A stretch of DNA of 58,678 bases. It comes from Aureivirga marina. GTDB lineage: Bacteria; Bacteroidota; Bacteroidia; Flavobacteriales; Flavobacteriaceae. Under the pieces are notes generated by a model that ran no database searches, was not told where the DNA came from, and was given only the letters and a program-made list of their open reading frames with translations. Positions within the stretch are counted from its first letter, which is position 1. Each line of letters begins with the position of its first letter. This document shows, piece by piece, positions 40,484-49,331 of this stretch. The stretch lies in NCBI RefSeq assembly GCF_015767265.1, contig NZ_JADPIB010000011.1, positions 1 to 58,678 of the forward strand, written 5' to 3'. The position numbers were made by a program, and so were the translations under genes.

Positions 40484-41833
40484 TTATTTTATGTTTAAAT
40501 ATTGTAAAACATCTTCGAAAGTATTTGGTTTTGCAACAATTTCTTTCTTTGAATTTAAAATAAAATAAGTTGGCGTAGCATGAATATCATAAGCATTCGC
40601 AAATTGATTTTCCCATTTTCCAACTCCGTAAACATTAATCCAATTTTTAAATTGCACTTTAAATTCTGAATATTTTTTGTCGTCATCTTCTAATGCAACC
40701 GCAATTATTTTTATGTCTTTTACATTTTTAGTTTTTTCATAAAGAACAGGAACTTCTTTTAAACAATGCGAGCAAGTTGTACTCCAAAAAACAATAACAA
40801 AATTTTTCTCTTCAGGAAGTTTTGTTAAACTGTTTTCTTTTCCATTTTCTTTCCAAAAAATATTTGGTGCAACATTTCCAAGAGCTGTTTTAAGTTTAGC
40901 TTCCATTTCTTGAATCACATTTTCATCCACATAAGCACTCGGAAGTTTTTTATAATAATCATCTAAAACCAATTTGATTAATTCATAATCTTCCAATTGT
41001 GCGAAAGCATAAAGAAGTGAAATTGTAATATATGTTTTAGCAGTTAGATTATCGCCAATTTTTGGCATTACATCTCGAATAGATTCTTCATACAGCTTGT
41101 TTTGTATCGCTTTATCTTCTGAAGAATTTACATAGAAAACATATTCAATTACTTTATCAATTAATAAGCTCGATTTGTTTAATTCTTGATTTGAAAAATC
41201 AACATAATCGAAATAATGCTTTTTAAATTCTTGTAAGAATTCATCTTGTGTTTTATATAAAGTTGGACTAAAATATCTTCTGCTAGATTTAATTAAATGA
41301 TGTGCAAATGTGTTCTTCGATTCTTTTTCAAAAGATTTTTGTTTTTCCTCTAATGATTTAAAATCTTGTTTGTATTCATTTTCTAAATCTGTTTTTTCTT
41401 GCGTTGAAGAAGCTGAAAAATAAGCAATTTGTAATTGATCTAGTTTGGTTTGCTCAGAAACAATTGCTGTTTTATAAGCTTGAAAAAGTTTGTTTTCATC
41501 TGAATTTTCAAAAGAAATAGATTCAAAAGGATTTTCTGGATTAATTGTAAATGAAACATTTTTTCCGTCATAAATAAAGTCAATAACTCCAGTTTGTTTC
41601 ATAGAATAAGCAACACGATAAACTCCTTTCGTAGCATTTTTGTCTAAATCAAAAGTGTATTTCGCATCTTTTAATTCTGTATTTTGAATAAATTCTTGTT
41701 GTCCATCAATTATTTTATATAAAATTGCCCATTCATAGCCTTCAGGATTTGTAAGTTTCATTGTAATTTTACTTTGTGCGAAAGTAAAAATGGTGAAACA
41801 CGCAAAAAATAAAGTACTTAGTATATTTTTCAT
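40484..41833 (-). CDS. TlpA/ResA-like periplasmic disulfide reductase with long N-terminal domain
   Basis: This exported protein (signal peptide ending FTFAQ, 449 residues) has a C-terminal thioredoxin-fold domain with CxxC in FWSTTCSHCLKEVPVLYE (about residues 350-367) and cis-Pro loop HATPTYFILN. The N-terminal ~320 residues hold a DUF4369-like beta domain (KITMKLTNPEGYEWAILYKI...DGKNVSFTINPENP) and a long helical region. Such proteins reduce apocytochrome or other envelope thiols in Bacteroidota. It is the single gene between the ars operon and the patatin gene. Confidence 0.85.
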   Translation of the reverse strand: MKNILSTLFFACFTIFTFAQSKITMKLTNPEGYEWAILYKIIDGQQEFIQNTELKDAKYTFDLDKNATKGVYRVAYSMKQTGVIDFIYDGKNVSFTINPENPFESISFENSDENKLFQAYKTAIVSEQTKLDQLQIAYFSASSTQEKTDLENEYKQDFKSLEEKQKSFEKESKNTFAHHLIKSSRRYFSPTLYKTQDEFLQEFKKHYFDYVDFSNQELNKSSLLIDKVIEYVFYVNSSEDKAIQNKLYEESIRDVMPKIGDNLTAKTYITISLLYAFAQLEDYELIKLVLDDYYKKLPSAYVDENVIQEMEAKLKTALGNVAPNIFWKENGKENSLTKLPEEKNFVIVFWSTTCSHCLKEVPVLYEKTKNVKDIKIIAVALEDDDKKYSEFKVQFKNWINVYGVGKWENQFANAYDIHATPTYFILNSKKEIVAKPNTFEDVLQYLNIK

Positions 41834-41906
41834 ATTTTACTATTTAGTTTTTACAAAGGAAAGTTATGAAAAGTTTAGAATCAAAATTATTTTTAACAAT
41901 TATTTG

Positions 41907-42686
41907 TTATTCTTCTGGACAAAGACTTGCTTTAATTTTATCCATTTGCTGAATTGCCGCATGATAACCAACTTCAAAAATTTCATCAATATTACTTTTC
42001 TTTAAAATACTATAATTAGAGATTTTTTTTGGTAAAAACATAAAATCACAATGCTTAAATTTCTGTTTATACTGTGCATCCAAAGCAATATGAAAAACTC
42101 TTCCAGTTAATTTTAAAGTAGAATTTACATCATTTTTATGTACACGATTTAAAGGATTCACATAACTTCCAATAATACATTTACAATTATCAAGTAATGG
42201 TTCTACAGGAAAATTATTTAAAATTCCACCATCAGAATAAAGAGAGTTGTTTAAAGAAACTGGTGAGAAAATAGGAGGTAAGGCAGAAGAAGCAATTAAA
42301 TATTGAATTAGTCTTCCTTTGGAATAGAATTCTAATTTTCCACTTAAAATATTTGTTGTAGCAACAAATAAAGGAATATTTAATGCACCAAAACTATTCT
42401 TTGGAAAGTACTTTTCAAGAATATTTATGTATTTATTGGAATCTATAAATCCAACTTGACGCAAAGATCTTATAGAAAATTTTATAACAGGCGTCTCATG
42501 GAAAAACTCTAACATTTTGTCTGCACTATAGCCGGCAGCGTATAATGCTCCAACAACTGCGCCTCCACTTGTGCCTGAAATCACCTGAGGTTCAATGTTA
42601 TGCTCCTTCAAAGCTTTCAATAAACCGATATGAGCAACTGCTCTATATCCACCACCTGATAAGACCAAACCTTTACTGTATTTCAT
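41907..42686 (-). CDS. Patatin-like phospholipase
   Basis: This is a 259-residue patatin-family acyl hydrolase with a Ser-Asp dyad. The oxyanion loop is GLVLSGGGYRAVAHIG (residues 6-21). The nucleophile motif GTSGG has Ser40. The Asp is D152 in YSDGGILNNFP. There is no signal peptide, so it is probably cytoplasmic or inner-membrane associated, like the RssA/YchK group, whose size it matches. Physiological lipid substrate unknown. It is divergent from the nrf porin gene, with 143 nt between. Confidence 0.9.
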   Translation of the reverse strand: MKYSKGLVLSGGGYRAVAHIGLLKALKEHNIEPQVISGTSGGAVVGALYAAGYSADKMLEFFHETPVIKFSIRSLRQVGFIDSNKYINILEKYFPKNSFGALNIPLFVATTNILSGKLEFYSKGRLIQYLIASSALPPIFSPVSLNNSLYSDGGILNNFPVEPLLDNCKCIIGSYVNPLNRVHKNDVNSTLKLTGRVFHIALDAQYKQKFKHCDFMFLPKKISNYSILKKSNIDEIFEVGYHAAIQQMDKIKASLCPEE

Positions 42687-42758
42687 AATCTCTTTCTTAA
42701 TATCATAATTAAGTTACTATTTTTTTACGAATGTTAAAAAAAGGACATCTTAATAATC

Positions 42759-42774
42759 CATGATTTTTGTCATG
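42759..42774. promoter_or_regulatory. FNR/CRP-type palindrome upstream of the porin-nrf block
   Basis: CATGA-N6-TCATG is a perfect 5-bp inverted repeat of the FNR/CRP geometry. Its centre is ~30 nt upstream of a TATTTTTA -7-like element at 42796-42803, so it would be centred near -43, the usual place of a class II activator site. Regulation of the downstream nitrite-respiration genes by a Crp/Fnr-family protein is inferred. Confidence 0.5.
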
Positions 42775-42795
42775 TTCAAAAAAAAGACTAAAAGG

Positions 42796-42803
42796 TATTT
42801 TTA
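42796..42803 (+). promoter_or_regulatory. -7-like element of the porin gene
   Basis: TATTTTTA differs from TAnnTTTG only at the last base and lies 26 nt before the porin ATG, at activator distance from the CATGA-N6-TCATG palindrome. Confidence 0.45.
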
Positions 42804-42829
42804 CACTGTAATTAAAAATCAGAAATATT

Positions 42830-44089
42830 ATGAGGTTTGTGAAAGAATTAGTATTAGCAGGGATTATGCTCTTTAGTTTAAGTGCAGCTGCGCAGTTTAA
42901 AGTGGATGCAGAGATTCGTCCAAGATTTGAATATAGACATGGATTTAAAACGTTATTTCCAAATGACACAGATCCAGCAGCATTCGTATCACAAAGAACT
43001 CGTTTGAAATTTAATTATAAAAATGATTATTTAGAAGCTTTTGTTAGTTTACAAGATGTAAGAGTTTGGGGAGATGTAAAGCAATTAAATATTGCAGATA
43101 AAAATGGAGTAGGAATTCACCAAGCTTGGGTAAACTTAACTTTAGATCCAACATTCTCTATAAAATTAGGTCGTCAAGAAATAGTTTATGATGATTCAAG
43201 AATTTTTGGAAATGTAGATTGGGCTACACAAGGAAGAAGCCATGACATTGCTGTTTTTAAATATAAAAAGAACAATTTTAGAACAGATGTAGGTTTTGCT
43301 TTCAATCAAGATGGAGAAAACTTAGTAAATACAACATATACAGTTCCAAATAATTATAAAGCAATGCAATATGCTTGGTTACATAATGATTGGAATAATT
43401 TAGGAGCAAGTTTCTTATTCTTAAACAATGGTTTACAATATATAGACGAACAAAATTCAGAAAATAATGAAGTTCGTTACAGTCAAACAGTAGGAACACA
43501 CTTAAAATACAATAAAAATAAATTTTCTTTACTAGGAAACGCATATTATCAGTTCGGAAAAGACAAGATGAACAACGATTTAAGTGCTTACCTAGTTGGT
43601 TTGGAGACTAATTACAAATGGACGCAAAAGGTAAAGACAGGACTTGGTGTTGAGTTACAAAGTGGTAATGATAATGGAGCACCTTCAAATGGTGAGAATA
43701 AAGCATTCACTCCTTTCTATGGTACAAATCACAAGTTTAACGGTTTAATGGATTACTTCTATGTTGGAAATCATGCGAATAATGTGGGATTATTAGACCT
43801 TTATTTAAAAGCTAATTTTAAACTGAACACTAAGTCTAATTTACTGATTGCATTTCATAATTTCTCCGCTGCTGCTGAATTGGAAGGATATGACAAAAAA
43901 GACTTAGGAAATGAAATCGATTTAGTTTATGCATATAAATTTAAAAAAGATGTGATTTTCAAGGCTGGTTATTCTCAAATGTTTGCTTCAGAAGGAATGG
44001 AAGTGTTAAAAGGAAACTTTGACGGAAATACAAATAATTGGGGATGGGTTATGGTTGTAATTAAACCAACTCTTTTCACAAGTAAATAA
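42830..44089 (+). CDS. Alginate_exp-type outer-membrane porin
   Basis: This is a 419-residue outer-membrane barrel with signal peptide ending SAAAQ and the pattern of the alginate-export/porin family: FKVDAEIRPRFEYRHGF, FVSQRTRLKFNYKNDYLEAFVSLQDVRVWG, IKLGRQEIVYDDSRIFGNVDWATQGRSHD. In Bacteroidota such porins often precede nrfHA and probably let nitrite or other small anions through. Alginate export is not implied. A hairpin at 44101-44134 separates it from nrfH by 80 nt; co-expression is likely. Confidence 0.82.
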   Translation: MRFVKELVLAGIMLFSLSAAAQFKVDAEIRPRFEYRHGFKTLFPNDTDPAAFVSQRTRLKFNYKNDYLEAFVSLQDVRVWGDVKQLNIADKNGVGIHQAWVNLTLDPTFSIKLGRQEIVYDDSRIFGNVDWATQGRSHDIAVFKYKKNNFRTDVGFAFNQDGENLVNTTYTVPNNYKAMQYAWLHNDWNNLGASFLFLNNGLQYIDEQNSENNEVRYSQTVGTHLKYNKNKFSLLGNAYYQFGKDKMNNDLSAYLVGLETNYKWTQKVKTGLGVELQSGNDNGAPSNGENKAFTPFYGTNHKFNGLMDYFYVGNHANNVGLLDLYLKANFKLNTKSNLLIAFHNFSAAAELEGYDKKDLGNEIDLVYAYKFKKDVIFKAGYSQMFASEGMEVLKGNFDGNTNNWGWVMVVIKPTLFTSK

Positions 44090-44100
44090 AAGAAATCTCA

Positions 44101-44134
44101 AAACTAAGCCTATCAATTAGGATGGGTTTAGTTT
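44101..44134 (+). other. Hairpin between porin gene and nrfH
   Basis: AAACTAAGCC (44101-44110) pairs imperfectly with GGTTTAGTTT (44125-44134), and the middle (ATC/GAT) also pairs. No T-run follows, so it is more likely an mRNA processing or stability element that sets different porin and nrf levels than a full terminator. Confidence 0.5.
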
Positions 44135-44169
44135 CAAAATAAGTTTTAAACAAATAAACATTAAAAGAT

Positions 44170-44805
44170 ATGAAAAGGTTACTAAAATTTTTGAAGCCAC
44201 CAAAGCAATGGCGAGTACCTGCCTTCATTCTTTTAGGTGCTTTTTGTGGACTTTCTTTATATGCAGTTATTGAGTCAAAAGCGGTTTCTTATCTATCAGA
44301 TGATCCGAAAACTTGTGCAAACTGTCACGTAATGACACCTCAATATACTACTTGGACAAATAGTTCGCATAGAGAATGGGCAACTTGTAATGATTGCCAC
44401 GTACCACAAGATAACGTTCTGAAAAAATATGCTTTCAAAGCTAAAGATGGATTTGGACATGCAAGCGCATTTCTTTTAAGAAACGAGCCTGAAGTAATCA
44501 GAATGAAAGATGCAGGAGTTGAAGTTGTTCAAGATAACTGTATCCGTTGTCACCAAGATCAAGTTACAGATGCTAAATTGAGTTCTTGGGTAGAGAGCCA
44601 CAATGATAGTAGAAAAGACAGAAAATGTTGGGAATGTCATAAAGAAGTTCCACATGGAAAAGTACACAGTCTTTCTTCTACAAAATACTACGGAAAAATT
44701 CCGATGGAACACCAAAAAACATTACCAGATTGGTTGAAAAAACTAGTCGAAGAAAATAAAGAAGAAACTAAAGAAGAACAAAAAACCGAAGACAATGAGC
44801 AATAA
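44170..44805 (+). CDS. nrfH: Cytochrome c nitrite reductase small subunit NrfH
   Basis: This membrane-anchored tetrahaem quinol dehydrogenase passes electrons from the menaquinol pool to NrfA. One TM helix lies at residues ~17-36. Four haem c sites follow: CANCH 49-53 (with the Met of CHVM as likely haem-1 ligand), CNDCH 73-77, CIRCH 124-128 and CWECH 153-157. The C-terminal ~20 residues are Lys/Glu-rich. It overlaps nrfA by 11 nt. 211 residues, slightly longer than usual owing to the charged tail. Confidence 0.96.
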   Translation: MKRLLKFLKPPKQWRVPAFILLGAFCGLSLYAVIESKAVSYLSDDPKTCANCHVMTPQYTTWTNSSHREWATCNDCHVPQDNVLKKYAFKAKDGFGHASAFLLRNEPEVIRMKDAGVEVVQDNCIRCHQDQVTDAKLSSWVESHNDSRKDRKCWECHKEVPHGKVHSLSSTKYYGKIPMEHQKTLPDWLKKLVEENKEETKEEQKTEDNEQ

Positions 44806-46288
44806 GAGAAAACCCTGGATAAATTGGATACTATTCCTAGGATCCTTAGTGATAGTATTCTTACTTGGATTGTTGATTTCTTCAATCTCTGAGCGTAAAA
44901 TGGAAGCAAAATTTGCTTATACGCCAATGACTGAAATAAATGATCTAGAACCAAGAAATGAAGTGTGGGGAGAAAATTTCCCAAGAGAATTTCAATCGTA
45001 TTATAAAACAGCTGATACAACTTTCCGATCAAAATATAATGGAAATGCAGTGATTGATATGTTAGAAGTTGATCCAAGATTGGTAGTACTTTGGGCTGGA
45101 TATGGATTCTCTAAAGATTATACACAAGGTAGAGGTCATTATTATGCAATCGAAGATTTACAAAACTCTTTAAGAACTGGAGCTCCAACAGGAGATCATG
45201 ATGGACCAATGCCAGCAACTTGTTGGACTTGTAAATCACCAGATGTTCCAAGAGTAATGAATGAAGATGGAGTAGAAGAATTTTATAAAGGAAAATGGTC
45301 AAGATTAGGACCAGAAATCGTAAATCCAATTGGATGTGCTGATTGTCATGATTCTAAGACGATGAACTTGAAAATTACTCGTCCAGCTTTAATTGAAGCT
45401 TTCGAACGTCAAGGAAAAGATATTAATAAAGCTTCTCATAATGAAATGCGTTCTTTAGTTTGTGCACAATGTCACGTAGAATATTACTTTGATAAAAAAA
45501 TTCCTGGAAAAGAAAAAACACCTTATTTGACTTTCCCATGGGATAAAGGACAAACAGTAGAAGACATGGAAGAATATTATGATAGTATTCAACATGTGGA
45601 TTGGGTGCATAAATTAAGTAAAGCTCCAATGTTAAAAGCACAACATCCAGGATATGAAGTTCACCAAATGGGAATTCATGGAAAAAGAGGAGTTTCTTGT
45701 GCGGATTGTCATATGCCTTATAAAACAGAAGGTGGACAAAAATTCACAGATCACCATATTCAATCTCCTTTAAACAATGTGGCTAATTCTTGTCAAGTTT
45801 GTCACAGAGAAGAAGAGAAAGAATTAATCGCAAACGTTTTCTCAAACCAAGATAAGATCATTGAAAACAGAGATAAATTAGAAGAATTATTAGTACAAGC
45901 TCATGTAGAAGCTAAGCAATGTTGGGATTTAGGAGCAACAGAAGAGCAAATGAAAGATATCTTACAAGATATTCGTCATGGACAATGGCGTTGGGATTAT
46001 GCTGCTGCATCTCACGGAGGTTCTTTCCACGCACCAGTTGAGTTAGGAAGAGTTATTTCTACAGGAATTGATGTTACACAAGAAGCTCGTATTAAATTAT
46101 CAAGATTATTAATCAAACTTGGATTTGAAGGAGAAGTTCCTTATCCAGATATTGAAACAAAAGAAAAAGCTCAAAAATTCATTGGATTGCCGATGGAAAA
46201 ATTAAAAGCTGATAAGGAAAGATTCAAAAAGGAATTACTGCCAAAATGGGAAGAAGAAGCAAAAAAACGTGAAGCTGCCTATAATTAA
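44795..46288 (+). CDS. nrfA: Cytochrome c nitrite reductase catalytic subunit NrfA
   Basis: This periplasmic pentahaem enzyme reduces nitrite to ammonium with six electrons. The active-site haem site is the special CWTCK (143-147, Lys ligand), with four CxxCH sites: CADCH 181-185, CAQCH 223-227, CADCH 302-306 and CQVCH 333-337. A KAQHPGYEVHQMGIHGKRGVSCADCH-type segment holds the conserved active-site residues. The N terminus is a membrane anchor or uncleaved signal (~10-31). 497 residues, normal. CxxCK haem attachment in NrfA usually relies on a dedicated or adapted CcsA/CcsB system; one is encoded right after. Confidence 0.97.
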   Translation: MSNKRKPWINWILFLGSLVIVFLLGLLISSISERKMEAKFAYTPMTEINDLEPRNEVWGENFPREFQSYYKTADTTFRSKYNGNAVIDMLEVDPRLVVLWAGYGFSKDYTQGRGHYYAIEDLQNSLRTGAPTGDHDGPMPATCWTCKSPDVPRVMNEDGVEEFYKGKWSRLGPEIVNPIGCADCHDSKTMNLKITRPALIEAFERQGKDINKASHNEMRSLVCAQCHVEYYFDKKIPGKEKTPYLTFPWDKGQTVEDMEEYYDSIQHVDWVHKLSKAPMLKAQHPGYEVHQMGIHGKRGVSCADCHMPYKTEGGQKFTDHHIQSPLNNVANSCQVCHREEEKELIANVFSNQDKIIENRDKLEELLVQAHVEAKQCWDLGATEEQMKDILQDIRHGQWRWDYAAASHGGSFHAPVELGRVISTGIDVTQEARIKLSRLLIKLGFEGEVPYPDIETKEKAQKFIGLPMEKLKADKERFKKELLPKWEEEAKKREAAYN

Positions 46289-46312
46289 TTTTTTGAATTA
46301 TGCATTCTAGTT

Positions 46313-46354
46313 ATTGAGCTTGTTTGTTGCAAGCAAGCTCAATTTCTTTTTAGC
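46313..46354 (+). terminator. Terminator or attenuator between nrfA and the cytochrome-biogenesis genes
   Basis: The 10-bp perfect stem ATTGAGCTTG/CAAGCTCAAT (46313-46322 with 46334-46343) is followed by TTTCTTTTT. It would end most nrf transcripts, so the ResB/CcsA genes are either expressed at lower level or have their own promoter in the remaining ~90 nt. Confidence 0.75.
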
Positions 46355-46446
46355 TCTTTTAAACAAAATATTACAAAAATCAACCCTCTTAATTAAACCA
46401 AACTGTTTAAAAGATTTATTAACTACTACTATAAAAAACATTAGGT

Positions 46447-47691
46447 ATGAAACCCGACAGAGAAAAGCGAATGTTGTGGGAGAATCCATGGGGATATACC
46501 GAATCTTTCATCATTGGAATAGGTTTACTACTGACCGGATTCGCACTCGAAATGTTCGTTGGAAGACAAAGTGCATTTGAACTTGTTTTTCCTTACAACT
46601 TATACATATTTTTAGGATTTAACCTTATTTTGGTAATCCTTTACAAATGGTTTTCAAAAAATCAAATTGTACGATGGTTATTAAAAGTTCCTGCTTCTAT
46701 TACAAGTATTGTTCTAGTTACATTTATGGTTCTTTTAATGGGAATTTTCCCTCAGATTAATTCTACAAATGCTCTTGTAAATACATTAGGATTAAACCAT
46801 ATTACAACTCATTGGGCTTTTTTACTGATTATTATTTTCTTTTTAACATGTCTAGGATTAGTGACAATTAAAAGAATTGCACAATTAAAATGGAAAAATT
46901 TCGGATTTGTTTTAAATCATTTAGGACTTTATTTAGCTCTTTTTGCTGGAATTGTTGGTTCAGGTGATTTACAAAGACTTTCTTTAGATACTTATGAAGG
47001 TTCGCCAAGTATTCATGCATTAGATATGAATAATCAAAAAGTTGAACTTCCTTTTGCGATTTATTTGAAAGATTTTAAAATTGAAGAATATAATCCAAAA
47101 TTAGCTTTAGTTGATAATGAAAAAGGAGAATTAGTACACAATAATGGAAAAAATCTTTATTTAATTGATAGTGGAAAAGTGTACAATTTTGAAGAATATC
47201 ATGTTCGCATTTTAAAATTCTTAGAATCATCTGGAAGAATTGAAAATGGATATGCTTTTGTAAATGAACAAGGTTCGCCACCTTCGGCTGAAATTGAAGT
47301 TATTAATACAAAAACGAAAGATACTGTAAAAGGTTGGATTTCTAGTGGAAGCTTTCGTCACCCATTTGAATCTTTAAAAATTGATGCTAAATATTCTATG
47401 GTAATGACAATTCCAGAAGCAAAAAAATTTAGTTCTGATATTTCTATTTTAAATATAGATGGTTCAAGAATTGAAACTACTTTGGAAGTTAATAAGCCTT
47501 ACAGTTATAAAGGATATAAATTATACCAATTAAGTTATGACGACGCCATGGGAAAATGGTCAACTCTGAGTGTAATCGAGTTGGTTCGTGATCCGTGGTT
47601 ACCTGTAATCTACACAGGAGTTTTTATGATGATAGCAGGAGCTGTCTATATGTTTTGGATGGGTAATAAATTTAAAAAAGAAACAAAATGA
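46447..47691 (+). CDS. ResB/CcsB-like cytochrome c biogenesis protein
   Basis: This membrane protein of the system II cytochrome c synthase, 414 residues, works with CcsA to keep apocytochrome cysteines accessible and attach haem. It has four TM segments in the N-terminal ~190 residues (ESFIIGIGLLLTGFALEMF, LYIFLGFNLILVILY, ITSIVLVTFMVLLMGIF, FLLIIIFFLTCLGLV, LGLYLALFAGIVGSG), a large periplasmic beta-rich domain (~200-385) and a last TM helix (WLPVIYTGVFMMIAGAVYMFW). It overlaps the CcsA gene by 4 nt (ATGA). In many Bacteroidota these two proteins are fused; here they are separate. Confidence 0.88.
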   Translation: MKPDREKRMLWENPWGYTESFIIGIGLLLTGFALEMFVGRQSAFELVFPYNLYIFLGFNLILVILYKWFSKNQIVRWLLKVPASITSIVLVTFMVLLMGIFPQINSTNALVNTLGLNHITTHWAFLLIIIFFLTCLGLVTIKRIAQLKWKNFGFVLNHLGLYLALFAGIVGSGDLQRLSLDTYEGSPSIHALDMNNQKVELPFAIYLKDFKIEEYNPKLALVDNEKGELVHNNGKNLYLIDSGKVYNFEEYHVRILKFLESSGRIENGYAFVNEQGSPPSAEIEVINTKTKDTVKGWISSGSFRHPFESLKIDAKYSMVMTIPEAKKFSSDISILNIDGSRIETTLEVNKPYSYKGYKLYQLSYDDAMGKWSTLSVIELVRDPWLPVIYTGVFMMIAGAVYMFWMGNKFKKETK

Positions 47692-48491
47692 CTTGGTTGG
47701 ACTTCCCATTGTTTTCTATGAGTATTATAGGACTTTGGATTATCGGATTTATATTCTTAGGAATTTCATATAAAAAAGAACAATTTATAAAATGGAGTTT
47801 TGCATTCTTTTCAATAGGATGGTTTGTTTTAATTTATTTCATAAAAGATTTATGGATAGAATTAGATAGACCACCAATGCGAACTCTTGGTGAAACTCGA
47901 CTTTGGTATGCAACATTTTTACCATTAGTTGGATTTCTAACATATTTTCGTTGGAAGTTTAAGTGGTTCTTAGCATATAGTATGGGAATGGCTGGAATGT
48001 TTTTAGTGATTAATTATTTAAATCCTGAAACCTATTCCAAGACATTAATGCCAGCTTTGCAAAGTCCATGGTTTATTCCACATGTTTTGGTTTATTTATT
48101 TTCATACGCTGTTTTGGCAGCATCAAGTTTTGTTGCAATTAAGGGTTTTATAGGAATTCGGAAGCAAAAATTTGACATTGCAACAATTCAATTAGCAGAT
48201 AACTTAGTTTATATAGGATTTGCATTTTTGACGCTTGGACTTCTTTTCGGAGCTCTTTGGGCGAAAGAAGCATGGGGACATTATTGGACATGGGATCCAA
48301 AAGAAGTCTGGGCTTTCTTAACGTGGATGGGATATTTGATATATATCCATTACAGGTATTTTCATCCGCAAAAAAATAAACAAGCATTAACAATACTTGC
48401 TTTGGCTTTCGTGGTATTAATTGTGTGTTGGTTTGGTGTAAATTATTTACCCGTAGCACAAGCAAGTGTTCACACATATACACAAACGTAA
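47688..48491 (+). CDS. ccsA: Cytochrome c biogenesis protein CcsA
   Basis: This is the haem-handling subunit of the system II cytochrome c synthase, with eight TM segments, 267 residues. The diagnostic WWD-type motif is WGHYWTWDPKEVWAF (about 196-210), which presents haem at the outer face. Flanking histidines (PHVLVYLFSYA at 131 and the HYRY/HTYTQ region near the end) are candidate haem ligands. It is translationally coupled to the ResB-like gene. Together with nrfHA upstream it likely serves haem attachment to NrfA/NrfH, possibly including the CxxCK site. Confidence 0.93.
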   Translation: MTWLDFPLFSMSIIGLWIIGFIFLGISYKKEQFIKWSFAFFSIGWFVLIYFIKDLWIELDRPPMRTLGETRLWYATFLPLVGFLTYFRWKFKWFLAYSMGMAGMFLVINYLNPETYSKTLMPALQSPWFIPHVLVYLFSYAVLAASSFVAIKGFIGIRKQKFDIATIQLADNLVYIGFAFLTLGLLFGALWAKEAWGHYWTWDPKEVWAFLTWMGYLIYIHYRYFHPQKNKQALTILALAFVVLIVCWFGVNYLPVAQASVHTYTQT

Positions 48492-48540
48492 TATATATCT
48501 TTTAGTTATAGTTTAGATAGGTAGATTATTTTAGAAAGAA

Positions 48541-48573
48541 AAACCACAGTAATCCCAGTTGCTGTGGTTTTTT
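48541..48573. terminator. Bidirectional terminator between ccsA and the phosphatase gene
   Basis: The 9-bp perfect stem AAACCACAG/CTGTGGTTT (48541-48549 with 48562-48570) has T-runs on both exits. Confidence 0.88.
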
Positions 48574-48591
48574 GTATTTATTTTTTTAAGT

Positions 48592-49320
48592 TTAATTTCT
48601 TCCTTTTTCATTTGGATATAAACTAGGTAAAGAATCACTTTGCCAAAATTCATTTGTATCAATATCCATGATGGATAATTTTCCATTAAAAGCAGCGCCA
48701 GTATCTGCATTCCAGACATTCATCGCATGCATTGGAGTAAAAACAGAAAATCTAGTTGTTGGTGTATGTCCAATAAAAATTTCCTTAAAAAGTTTTAAAC
48801 GTTTTGGATAATAATAATGTTCTTCATCTAAATCTTTTTGTGTTGCTAAAGCTAATTCCCAAAGTGTTCTATCAAAATTTAGAGTTTCTATATTTTTTTC
48901 ATGTTGAGGTCCATAAGTTGAGGTAAATCCAGCATGAATAAAAAGTCTATTTTCATCATCGATATAAAATTTGACCATTCGATTAAAAAAATCAAGATGT
49001 TCTTGTAATGAAATATTCATATTTACTCGATAACTTTTAATCGTTTCTTCCCCGCCATGCATTAACCAAACAAGGGGTTTTTCAGCTTTTTTTAACCAAT
49101 TTTTACACCATAAATCATGATTTCCTTCAATAAAAATACAATGTTGTTTCTTTTCTAAATCAATTAAAAACTGAATTACTTCCGAAGACTCGCTCCAACC
49201 ATCTACATAATCACCCAAAAAAATTAGCGTATCTTCTTTAGTAATCGGAGCTTTTTCTAAAACTTGTTTTAATGCTTTTAAACCTCCATGTATGTCACCA
49301 ATGACAAAAGTTTTTTTCAT
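48592..49320 (-). CDS. Metallophosphatase (PPP-type Ser/Thr phosphatase or ApaH-like)
   Basis: This 242-residue cytoplasmic calcineurin-like metallophosphoesterase has all three PPP metal motifs: GDIHGG (8-13), LGDYVDGWSES (GDxVDRG with Gly-Trp for Arg-Gly) and GNHDLW. MHGG and FIGHTPT near the middle and end complete the dinuclear metal site. Such enzymes dephosphorylate proteins or cleave diadenosine polyphosphates; which is unclear. It lies 11 nt downstream of the PRPP-synthetase-like gene and is probably co-transcribed with it. Confidence 0.88.
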   Translation of the reverse strand: MKKTFVIGDIHGGLKALKQVLEKAPITKEDTLIFLGDYVDGWSESSEVIQFLIDLEKKQHCIFIEGNHDLWCKNWLKKAEKPLVWLMHGGEETIKSYRVNMNISLQEHLDFFNRMVKFYIDDENRLFIHAGFTSTYGPQHEKNIETLNFDRTLWELALATQKDLDEEHYYYPKRLKLFKEIFIGHTPTTRFSVFTPMHAMNVWNADTGAAFNGKLSIMDIDTNEFWQSDSLPSLYPNEKGRN

Positions 49321-49331
49321 ATAATATTTTT

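Noticed and set aside
46314-46580. Short ORF overlapping the nrfA terminator and the ResB-like gene
   Set aside because: It starts inside a terminator hairpin and runs in a different frame into the clearly coding ResB-like gene.
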